This document shows positions 7,118 through 12,372 of a DNA stretch of 12,372 nucleotides, in pieces. The notes under the pieces were generated by a model. That model had not been told where the DNA came from, made no database searches, and saw nothing but the letters and a program-made list of their open reading frames with translations. The DNA is from RGIG2041 sp045546315. GTDB lineage: Bacteria; Bacillota; Clostridia; UBA1381; UMGS1253. Numbering within the stretch: position 1 is the stretch's first letter; the number at the start of each line of letters is the position of its first letter. The stretch is taken from contig JAZQCN010000117.1 in assembly GCA_045546315.1 (NCBI GenBank), forward strand, positions 1-12,372. Reading direction: 5' to 3'. Both the position numbers and the translations under genes were made by a program.

Positions 7118-7795
7118 ATGAAACGTTCAGAGATTAATGCAATCATGAAAAATGCACTCAGCCTGTTTAAGGAATACAAAATTTCTCTTCCGCAGTTTGT
7201 TTTGTGGACAGCGGATGAATGGAAAACGAAGGGCGAAGAAGTAAGAGAAATTAAAGACAATATGCGCGGCTGGGATATTACGGATTTCGGCGGCGGTGAT
7301 TTTAATAAAAAAGGCTTGTTTTTAATCACGCTGCGCAACGGCAATCAGAAGATGCCGGAGAAGTATCCGAAGGTGTACGCCGAAAAGCTGATGATTGTGC
7401 AGGAAAACCAGGTAACACCGATGCATTTCCATTGGTATAAGATGGAGGATATCATCAACTGTGGCGGCGGAAATTTGATTATTAAGCTGTATAACTCGAC
7501 GGAAAATGAAGAGCTTGCCGATACTGATGTTGAAGTTTCGGTGGATGGCGTAAAGCACACCTTCCCGGCAGGCTACGAGCTCTGCTTAAAGCCGGGCGAC
7601 AGCGTAACCTTAACACCGGGCCTGTATCACAGATTCTGGGGTGAGGAAGGCAAGGGTACGATTATTGTTCGTGAGGTGTCGATGTGCAACGACGACGCCA
7701 ACGACAACCGCTTCTACGAAGAAACGGGTCGTTTCCCTGCAATTGAAGAGGATGAAGCGCCGCTTTATCTTCTGTGCAACGAATACGATAAATAA
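7118..7795 (+). CDS. D-lyxose ketol-isomerase family cupin
   Basis: A 225-residue single-domain cupin of the D-lyxose isomerase family, which converts D-lyxose to D-xylulose and often D-mannose to D-fructose with Mn2+. The expected metal ligands are all present: H103 and H105 in TPMHFHWYKMED, E110 in the same motif, and H171 in TPGLYHRFWGEEG. These positions equal those I recall for the E. coli O157 enzyme of similar length. The family end motif REVSMCNDDANDNRFYEETG (185-204) is also present. GGGAGG (7105-7110) precedes the ATG by 7 nt. It is the last gene of the operon, and a strong terminator begins 1 nt after its stop. The family call is firm; the true substrate in this operon is inference. 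Confidence 0.92.
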   Translation: MKRSEINAIMKNALSLFKEYKISLPQFVLWTADEWKTKGEEVREIKDNMRGWDITDFGGGDFNKKGLFLITLRNGNQKMPEKYPKVYAEKLMIVQENQVTPMHFHWYKMEDIINCGGGNLIIKLYNSTENEELADTDVEVSVDGVKHTFPAGYELCLKPGDSVTLTPGLYHRFWGEEGKGTIIVREVSMCNDDANDNRFYEETGRFPAIEEDEAPLYLLCNEYDK

Positions 7796-7796
7796 G

Positions 7797-7833
7797 AAAA
7801 AATACTGCATATCGACGATATGCAGTATTTTTT
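7797..7833. terminator. Bidirectional rho-independent terminator
   Basis: A perfect 16-bp stem (7797-7812 with 7818-7833) around CGACG has an A run on the left and a T run on the right. It ends the plus-strand sugar operon and, from the other side, the minus-strand beta-helix gene. The remaining bases up to 7856 hold nothing else I can identify. Confidence 0.92.
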
Positions 7834-7856
7834 TATTTCATTCCCATGTGCCTTGT

Positions 7857-8933
7857 TTAATTTTTCAAAACCTTGTCGATGTCTAAATTGGAATCGTTTA
7901 TAATAAAACTGGGATTATTGTCAAAGCCGCGGATGTTTTCTAAATACACATCACGCATTTCTCCTGCAAGCTGCAAAACGGTTTTGGCGCGGGAAGCTAC
8001 ATTTCTTACCGTGATGTTGTAGCACTCATCTGCGGTCGCGTGCCTTGTGCCGTACAGATATTTATCGCCGATGCGCACGCCGTGTCCGCCGCGGTCCATA
8101 TGGGTGCTCTCTTTAGAGGCATCATATACACCGTCGACTAACACATTGTAGAGCTTTACGCCGCTTTGGTTGAGTAGTCTGACAATTGCGTTTGCGGAGC
8201 ACGCGTTTACGTTGCGCACAATCAGATTATACATATCCGTGCTTTTGCCCTCGACGGCATACAACTCTTGCAGGTAACCGAACATTCCGGTCAGTGCAAT
8301 TGTATCGTCCTGGCAAAAGCCGGTGATGTTTTCGATGATGATGTCGTGGCAGCCGGCGCGCAGGTCAATGCCATCTGCGTTTTTTACAAGATGCTTTCCC
8401 TTGGTCGGGCCGGCCGTAATGTTACCGTTTTCGTCGACAAGCGTGTCATTTGCGCAAAAGTCAATATCGCGGATGCGCCCGTTTTGGCAACACATAAAAT
8501 TCATTGCCCACCAGCGTTGGTTGCGGATATGCAGACCGGAAATTTTAAAGCCGTCCACATTTGCAAACAGCAGCATATTATTTACGCTGATGTGCGGATT
8601 GCCGTCTTTGCGGGAATTGCGCTCGCAAAGACCGTTGTACACGCCGCCGTCTAAAATGACGCTGCCGCGCCCTTCGATGGTGATGTTGCGGTCTGTGCCT
8701 TCCTTCGTTCTGCCGAGCTGCGTGCGGGCGTTTTCGTTGGTGAACATATTGCAGAAGGTGTTTTCCGCCATACGCAGGTGGCAGTTTTCCAGTACAAGAT
8801 AAAAGTCGGACGGCAGTAAAACGGTTTTTTCAATCTCGTAAAAGCCGCTGATTTTTGCTTTGTTTGTTCCGTTATGTTTGGCAGCATCAATCTGTTTTTG
8901 AATGATGTCTGCGCCGTTTTGAATAAATTCCAT
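7857..8933 (-). CDS. Right-handed beta-helix glycosidase, GH28 (polygalacturonase)-like
   Basis: A 358-residue protein built of repeating beta-helix rungs (NITIEGRGSVILDGG, HDIIIENITGF, YNLIVRNVNA, CYNITVRNVAS). GH28-like motifs are NADGIDL (185-191), CQDDTIAL (207-214; candidate catalytic acids D209 and D210), and GGHGVRIGDK (282-291). GH28 enzymes hydrolyse galacturonan and related glycosidic bonds by inversion. There is no signal peptide, so it would act inside the cell on imported oligosaccharides. The GHG motif lies about 70 residues after the Asp pair, farther than in typical polygalacturonases, so the specificity, or the family itself, may differ. The start is well supported by GGAGGGTG. 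It is convergent with the sugar operon and may belong to the same pathway. Confidence 0.82.
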   Translation of the reverse strand: MEFIQNGADIIQKQIDAAKHNGTNKAKISGFYEIEKTVLLPSDFYLVLENCHLRMAENTFCNMFTNENARTQLGRTKEGTDRNITIEGRGSVILDGGVYNGLCERNSRKDGNPHISVNNMLLFANVDGFKISGLHIRNQRWWAMNFMCCQNGRIRDIDFCANDTLVDENGNITAGPTKGKHLVKNADGIDLRAGCHDIIIENITGFCQDDTIALTGMFGYLQELYAVEGKSTDMYNLIVRNVNACSANAIVRLLNQSGVKLYNVLVDGVYDASKESTHMDRGGHGVRIGDKYLYGTRHATADECYNITVRNVASRAKTVLQLAGEMRDVYLENIRGFDNNPSFIINDSNLDIDKVLKN

Positions 8934-8957
8934 GTTGAATCACCCTCCAGTAAAGTC

Positions 8958-8985
8958 ATTATATTCAAATAGGGGGGCTTGTCAA
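8958..8985 (-). promoter_or_regulatory. Sigma-A promoter of the beta-helix glycosidase gene
   Basis: On the minus strand, consensus TTGACA (8985-8980) and TATAAT (8963-8958) have a 16-bp spacer, as in the PocR/AraC promoter. The predicted start is near 8951, about 18 nt before the ATG at 8933. Confidence 0.75.
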
Positions 8986-8995
8986 GAAACGCACA

Positions 8996-9010
8996 ACGAA
9001 ATATTTTCGT
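8996..9010. promoter_or_regulatory. Palindromic operator candidate upstream of the glycosidase promoter
   Basis: ACGAAATATTTTCGT is a perfect palindrome of 6-bp arms around TAT, ending 10 bp upstream of the -35 box. Its half CGAAATAT is also the half-site of the 28-bp palindrome at 2126-2153. This suggests, but does not prove, that the same regulator acts at both places. Confidence 0.4.
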
Positions 9011-9015
9011 AGAAC

Positions 9016-9042
9016 AAAAAGCACGCCTATGGCGAGCTTTTT
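9016..9042. terminator. Terminator downstream of the sialic-acid operon
   Basis: AAAAAGC (9016-9022) pairs with GCTTTTT (9036-9042), an A/A mismatch follows, then CGCC pairs with GGCG around a TAT loop. It is symmetrical enough to work on both strands. On the minus strand it follows the sialidase gene and the spoIVB relic, so the relic would be part of that transcript's 3' untranslated region. Confidence 0.75.
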
Positions 9043-9185
9043 CTATTTCTGCTAACATATTCTCAATAAATATCCCATACTTACGGGGTGGATCATTTGC
9101 GAAAACGTGTGTGACTGCACCAACTAACTTGCCGCCTGCAGAAAGGGACTGCGCTCACGGGTGATGTCCATATGGGAGAACAAAT
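9043..9185 (-). pseudogene. spoIVB 3'-end relic, copy A (frameshifted)
   Basis: Read on the minus strand, this encodes the C-terminal end of the SpoIVB (S55) sporulation peptidase: GGKLVGAVTHVFANDP, then KYGIFIENMLAE. Compared with copy B, it has lost one base in the SGSP active-site region (near 9158) and one in the following turn (near 9136), so the frame is broken twice. Only the last 45 or so codons of a much longer gene are present, with no start. The relic starts at the stop codon of the sialidase gene and ends at the terminator 9016-9042. It aligns with copy B (12104-12251) at about 111 of 149 columns by hand count. Confidence 0.85.
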
Positions 9186-10157
9186 TTATATGTCAATGGA
9201 TACAAAATTCAGCAATTCGTTTCCTTCTTCCCAACGTTCATATGCAACATATATTTTATTGCTTCCGTTTGTTGCAATATCCGAATAGCCTCCGATTGAA
9301 TCTATTATTTTAACCTCTGACCAGCTTGCCCCACAGTCACTGCTTACGGAAAGAACAAGATTCTGTCTTGCGCTTTCGCATTTGCAGTTTGTGAAATACA
9401 CATCGTTGCCGAGAGAAAGCATTCCGGCAGCGCAGGTCGGGTCCGGTAAGTTTTCATCCATTGATGGGTTTGTCCAGCGGGAGATACCGTCTTCGCTGAA
9501 TGCAATTGCACGGCGTTTACACGGGTTTTCATTACGTATGTTCAGGAATATGCCGTTTTTTGTTTCCGCCAGACAGGTTTCGGACGGATTGATCAGCAAG
9601 CTGTCATTGATGAGCTCTCCGATATGCCATGTTTCGCCTTTGTCGTCGCTATAGAGCGTAGAAATAATGCTTGGACGGTGCGCCTTTCTGTCTTCCGGAT
9701 TGAGCGCCATCCAAATCGGAACGATATATCTGCCGTTGGACAAGACGGTGCCGTGACCGGGACCGCAGGCAATAACAGTATAATCATACAAAGGTGTTTT
9801 TAACTGCCCGGTGATTTCGATGGCTTGGCTCCACGTGTCGCCATCGTCGAAGCTTCTCATTATAAATGTGCGTGAATATTCTTCCTGATAAAGCAAAACA
9901 ATCTGATCCGCGTCCGAAAACATAACCGGATTGTTTGTGGTTTTTCCTTCTCCGTATGCAAGAATCTTACGTTCGGAAAAGGTTTTTCCGCCATCCGTGC
10001 TTTTGCGCATTGCAATATTAATTTCCGACCAATCGCCTCTGGCTTGTCTGCATTCATAATATACAATCACGCTGTTCTGACTGGTGCAAATTACACCCGG
10101 GATTCTGTAGTAGCTGTAATTGCCGTCATTAAGACGCTCTAATGTATGCTTGCACAT
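9186..10157 (-). CDS. Sialidase (BNR/Asp-box, GH33-like), cytoplasmic
   Basis: A 323-residue six-bladed propeller enzyme of sialidase type, releasing terminal sialic acid from glycans. The FRIP-type motif is YRIP (17-20; catalytic Arg18). Four Asp boxes are seen: STDGGKTF (53-60), SFDDGDTW (102-109), SDDKGETW (170-177) and SSDCGASW (272-279). D42 in ARGDWSE is the likely acid/base. E198 (LAET), R208 (NIRNE) and Y291 (GGYSDI) fit the remaining active-site residues. There is no signal peptide or membrane anchor, so it would work on imported sialyl-oligosaccharides. GGAGGT (10171-10166) precedes the ATG, and the gene starts 15 nt after the lyase stop in the same operon. Specificity (sialic acid versus a related nonulosonic acid) is open. 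Confidence 0.88.
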   Translation of the reverse strand: MCKHTLERLNDGNYSYYRIPGVICTSQNSVIVYYECRQARGDWSEINIAMRKSTDGGKTFSERKILAYGEGKTTNNPVMFSDADQIVLLYQEEYSRTFIMRSFDDGDTWSQAIEITGQLKTPLYDYTVIACGPGHGTVLSNGRYIVPIWMALNPEDRKAHRPSIISTLYSDDKGETWHIGELINDSLLINPSETCLAETKNGIFLNIRNENPCKRRAIAFSEDGISRWTNPSMDENLPDPTCAAGMLSLGNDVYFTNCKCESARQNLVLSVSSDCGASWSEVKIIDSIGGYSDIATNGSNKIYVAYERWEEGNELLNFVSIDI

Positions 10158-10172
10158 AACTTTCTACCTCCA

Positions 10173-11054
10173 TTACAACAGAGGAAGCACGGTTTTTTCA
10201 ATATAATCATAATTTTCTTTGGATATGCCTTTAAATGGTGCGCGCACATCGCCGAAATCAAAACCTAACATATTCAAAACCGCTTTTTCGCCCTGGAATA
10301 CGCCTACTTTTATAAGTGCCGCAATAATTTTATTCGCCGTTTGCTGTACTTCAAAAGCCTCGCTGTGCTTTTCTTCGTTAAACAGCTGCTGCATCTTTAT
10401 GAATTTTTCAGCCATAAAATTGTATGTACTGCCTATGCCGCCGTCGGCACCCATGGAAAGGCCTGCCAAAAACATTTCATCAAAGCCATTATAAAATATT
10501 TTGTTGGGGAAAGCAGTTTTGAACTGTTCCAATGCAAAATAATCATTGGAGGTGTGCTTAACGCCGATAAATCTTTCGTCATTTAAAAACTCTTTTAAAT
10601 TTTCAGTTGTAAGATTCACGCCCGAAAATGCCGGAAAATTGTAAATCAGCATTGGGAGATTCACCTGATCCACAACATCAAAATAATGCTGCTTTATTTC
10701 ATCAAAGGTAAATTTATAGTAAAACGGTGCAACTGCTGAAATCGCATCATAGCCCAAAGACTGTGCATATTCGCCGAACATAATGGTTTGGCTTGTACTG
10801 ATACAGCCAATATGGGCTATGAGTGTGCAACGTTTGCCAACGATTTCCTTTACTAATCTGTAAACCTGTAATCTTTCTTCATCAGACAACAAAAATGCTT
10901 CTGCAGTACTGCCGCCTACATAAAACCCGGTTACACCTTTTTGGATATTGTACTCAATAAGCTTTTCCAATGCTTTTTCATTGATTTCATTTTTCTCATT
11001 AAAGGGTGTCAGAAGCGCCGGGAATATTCCTTTGAACTTGTTTAAATCTGTCAT
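10173..11054 (-). CDS. nanA: N-acetylneuraminate lyase
   Basis: A 293-residue class I aldolase of the DapA/NanA family, cleaving N-acetylneuraminate to N-acetylmannosamine and pyruvate. GIFPALLTPF (9-18), YVGGSTAEAFLLSDEE (45-60; GGST binds the pyruvate carboxylate), LIYNFPAFSGVNLT (136-149; Tyr138) and GVKHTS (164-169; Schiff-base Lys166) match the NanA pattern, with Tyr and Lys one position from E. coli Tyr137 and Lys165. GADGGIGSTYN (202-212) is also NAL-like and separates it from dihydrodipicolinate synthase. ATG 11054 is preferred to 11060: AGGAGG (11068-11063) is 8 nt from the former but only 2 nt from the latter. It is the first gene of an operon with the sialidase. NanE and NanK are not in the window. 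Confidence 0.93.
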   Translation of the reverse strand: MTDLNKFKGIFPALLTPFNEKNEINEKALEKLIEYNIQKGVTGFYVGGSTAEAFLLSDEERLQVYRLVKEIVGKRCTLIAHIGCISTSQTIMFGEYAQSLGYDAISAVAPFYYKFTFDEIKQHYFDVVDQVNLPMLIYNFPAFSGVNLTTENLKEFLNDERFIGVKHTSNDYFALEQFKTAFPNKIFYNGFDEMFLAGLSMGADGGIGSTYNFMAEKFIKMQQLFNEEKHSEAFEVQQTANKIIAALIKVGVFQGEKAVLNMLGFDFGDVRAPFKGISKENYDYIEKTVLPLL

Positions 11055-11082
11055 ATGCATAACCTCCTTATTTTATAACCTA

Positions 11083-11111
11083 AGTATAACACAAAAAAAC
11101 GGGCATGTTTA
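11083..11111 (-). promoter_or_regulatory. Promoter of the nanA-sialidase operon (extended -10)
   Basis: The minus strand carries TGTTATACT (11091-11083), an extended -10. At 17 bp spacing the -35 position is TAAACA (11111-11106), a weak match. This is the same design as the sugar-operon promoter and fits activation by the divergent AraC protein. Confidence 0.55.
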
Positions 11112-11140
11112 TACAAAATTTGCTTATTAATTGAATTGCG

Positions 11141-11175
11141 TTGCTTTTTCGGCAATCTTATACTATAATGATTGC
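11141..11175 (+). promoter_or_regulatory. Promoter of the nan AraC regulator with an overlapping inverted repeat
   Basis: TTGCTT (11141-11146) and TATAAT (11164-11169) are 17 bp apart, and the start would be near 11176. The inverted repeat GCAATC (11152-11157) / GATTGC (11170-11175) brackets the -10, so a protein bound there would block transcription. Autoregulation by the adjacent regulator is a reasonable guess. Confidence 0.6.
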
Positions 11176-11217
11176 AACAAGATGTTTAGCGTATTCTTAA
11201 CGTTAGGAAGTGAAAAT

Positions 11218-12012
11218 ATGGCAACAGATGTAATGCTTTACCAAACCGGTAAGGATGAAATGCATCATACATGGCATAAAAACCAACAAAGCTGCTTCTT
11301 GTATGTCCATTCCGGCAAAGGCATTATTGCATTCAGTAACAGAATTTATTCCATAGAAAGAGGAAGCCTGTTATACATTCCATATAGCAGGTATCACTAT
11401 ACTCTGCCGGAAAAGCCGGAGCAATACATCAGAAGCAAAATGTTTGTTTCAAATAAGCAGATTGCGGATTTGGCCTCCAAAACAGTTCTCCCGGCAAGCT
11501 CTCCTGCATATGCCAAGATTCCGCAAAGTGAGCAAAATCAGATAGAACAAATTTGTTCTTTGTTGAAAAATTCGAGTTTAAAGGGTGCACATTTCGATTC
11601 AATTGCCAAAGGATGTCTTATGCAGCTGGCTGCATATTTGGATGCATATAAAATTTCTGCACCTGATTTTCTTAACGGATATATCGAAGATTCTTTGCAT
11701 TATATAAATCAGAATATTTCAACCCGTTTGACGATTGAAGAAATTGCACAATCCGTCAATTTGAGCAAATACTATTTTTGCCATATTTTTAAAGACGCAA
11801 TTGGAACAAGTGTTATGGACTATGTTTTAAATTCGCGTTTGACCTTTGCAAAAGAATTGCTTATTTCAACAAAAAAATCCGTCAGTGAGATTGCGGATGC
11901 CTGCGGCTTTGAAACGTTGTCCTGTTTTTGCCACCAGTTTAAACGTCATATAGGTATTTCTGCATTGAACTATCGGAAAAGCGTTCAAAACGCACAAAAA
12001 GAAATCGAATAA
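11218..12012 (+). CDS. AraC-family transcriptional regulator of the sialic-acid module
   Basis: A 264-residue regulator. Residues about 10-75 form a cupin-like sensor (SCFLYVHSGKGIIAFSNRIY, then GSLLYIPYSRYHYTL). The AraC DNA-binding domain occupies about 155-255, with LTIEEIAQSVNLSKYYFCHI and VSEIADACGFETLSCFCHQF as its two HTH motifs, then ISALNYRK. ATG 11218 is chosen because AGGAAGTG lies about 6-12 nt upstream; the ATG at 11131 is upstream of the predicted -35. It is divergent from nanA, so it most likely senses sialic acid or a derivative and controls the lyase-sialidase operon. A hairpin terminator follows 21 nt after its stop. Confidence 0.92.
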   Translation: MATDVMLYQTGKDEMHHTWHKNQQSCFLYVHSGKGIIAFSNRIYSIERGSLLYIPYSRYHYTLPEKPEQYIRSKMFVSNKQIADLASKTVLPASSPAYAKIPQSEQNQIEQICSLLKNSSLKGAHFDSIAKGCLMQLAAYLDAYKISAPDFLNGYIEDSLHYINQNISTRLTIEEIAQSVNLSKYYFCHIFKDAIGTSVMDYVLNSRLTFAKELLISTKKSVSEIADACGFETLSCFCHQFKRHIGISALNYRKSVQNAQKEIE

Positions 12013-12033
12013 CAACAAGGCTTCGCATACAGA

Positions 12034-12068
12034 AAAATGCTCACCTATAAAATATAAGTGAGCATTTT
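12034..12068. terminator. Bidirectional rho-independent terminator
   Basis: AAAATGCTCAC (12034-12044) pairs with GTGAGCATTTT (12058-12068). The A/T-rich loop can add a small TATA/TATA pairing. It is followed on the plus strand by GTTTTTTG and on the minus strand by TTTTTCTG. It ends the AraC gene and, from the other side, the transcript carrying spoIVB relic copy B. Confidence 0.85.
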
Positions 12069-12086
12069 GTTTTTTGTTGGTAATCT

Positions 12087-12250
12087 TCAATCCGAAATTT
12101 TCTCTGTTTCAGCCAGCATATTCTCGATAAATATCCCGTATCCTCTTGTTGGATCATTCACAAACACGTGCGTGACGGCGCCGACAAGGTTGCCGTTTTG
12201 CAGAATCGGGCTGCCGCTCACGAGCGATGTCAATATGGGACAACAATTTT
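12087..12250 (-). pseudogene. spoIVB 3'-end relic, copy B (in frame, truncated)
   Basis: Read on the minus strand, this keeps an open frame for the C-terminus of SpoIVB: LVSGSPILQNGNLVGAVTHV, then FVNDPTRGYGIFIENMLAE, ending at TGA 12089-12087. SGSP carries the catalytic serine of S55 peptidases, but the PDZ domain, the catalytic His and most of the peptidase are missing, and no ribosome binding site is seen. Just before SGSP the sequence reads CPILTSLV rather than the family's usual GGIVQGM. The relic begins directly after the stop codon of the partial AraC gene (12253-12251), in another frame. It matches copy A at about 75% of bases, in the same orientation. Confidence 0.82.
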
Positions 12251-12372
12251 CTATAAGAATTTGCGAATTTGAGTGGGTGTAACACCAAAGTTTTTTTTGA
12301 AAGTATATGATAAATGTGACTGCGAAGAAAAACCACATATTGAAGAAATTTCTTCAATTGTTAATTGAGTTG
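12251..12372 (-). CDS. AraC-family regulator, C-terminal end (runs off window)
   Basis: The last 39 residues of an AraC-type DNA-binding domain enter from the right edge and stop at TAG 12253-12251: LTIEEISSICGFSSQSHLSY, then FKKNFGVTPTQIRKFL. This is the second HTH and the closing segment usual for the family. Nothing upstream is visible, so its sensor domain and target are unknown. The spoIVB relic copy B follows its stop codon immediately. Confidence 0.85.
   Translation of the reverse strand, partial: TQLTIEEISSICGFSSQSHLSYTFKKNFGVTPTQIRKFL

Noticed and set aside
9016..9042. Hairpin considered as the terminal inverted repeat of a mobile element
   Set aside because: Its stem does not match the hairpin near copy B (12034-12068), no target duplication or transposase is visible, and the AT-flanked shape fits a terminator.
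8979..9164. Small plus-strand reading frame (61 codons) resembling another at 12058-12282
   Set aside because: Their similarity (both contain FSINIPY and TCVTAPT) is the antisense reading of the two spoIVB relics. Neither has a ribosome binding site, and the sense strand matches a known family.
10173..11054. Dihydrodipicolinate synthase (DapA) as an alternative for the lyase
   Set aside because: YVGGSTAEAFL, GVKHTS and GADGGIGSTYN fit the NanA branch, and the operon partner is a sialidase.

Overview
The window looks like the chromosome of an anaerobic, spore-forming Clostridia-type Firmicute, probably a gut commensal. The reasons are AGGAGG-type ribosome binding sites, sigma-A promoters, an abundance of AraC-type regulators beside sugar genes, rho-independent terminators, and two relics of the sporulation peptidase gene spoIVB. 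No tRNA, rRNA, CRISPR array, transposase or phage gene is visible.

Layout. (1) At 1-362 (minus) is the 5' part of a conserved, probably carbohydrate-active protein, divergent from a cupin/AraC regulator (484-1245). (2) A 13-bp hairpin terminator is shared with a convergent PocR/AraC regulator (2083-1262). (3) Divergent from that regulator is a five-gene plus-strand operon (2307-7795): a class I mannose-6-phosphate-isomerase-like protein, a PIG-L deacetylase, a galactose-mutarotase-fold (DUF4380-like) protein, a FucI/AraA-type isomerase homologue and a D-lyxose-isomerase-family cupin. It ends at a strong terminator shared with (4), a minus-strand beta-helix glycosidase of GH28 type (8933-7857). 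(5) A sialic-acid module follows: N-acetylneuraminate lyase and sialidase on the minus strand (11054-9186), with a divergent AraC regulator (11218-12012). (6) The window ends in the C-terminus of a fourth AraC regulator (minus).

How the genes fit together. The sialidase would release sialic acid and the lyase would split it to pyruvate and N-acetylmannosamine; the later nan steps are not in the window. The five-gene operon combines three different sugar-isomerase folds with a deacetylase and a mutarotase-like protein. It looks like a catabolic route for an unusual, possibly N-acetylated sugar, but no kinase, aldolase or transporter is present to fix the substrate. Each catabolic unit has its own AraC-type regulator, and a clean 28-bp palindrome lies between the PocR/AraC gene and the operon.

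The most unusual structure is a pair of spoIVB 3'-end relics (9043-9185 and 12087-12250), about 75% identical at the nucleotide level and in the same orientation. Each begins directly after the stop codon of an unrelated minus-strand gene and is followed by a hairpin terminator. They flank the sialic-acid module as imperfect direct repeats.
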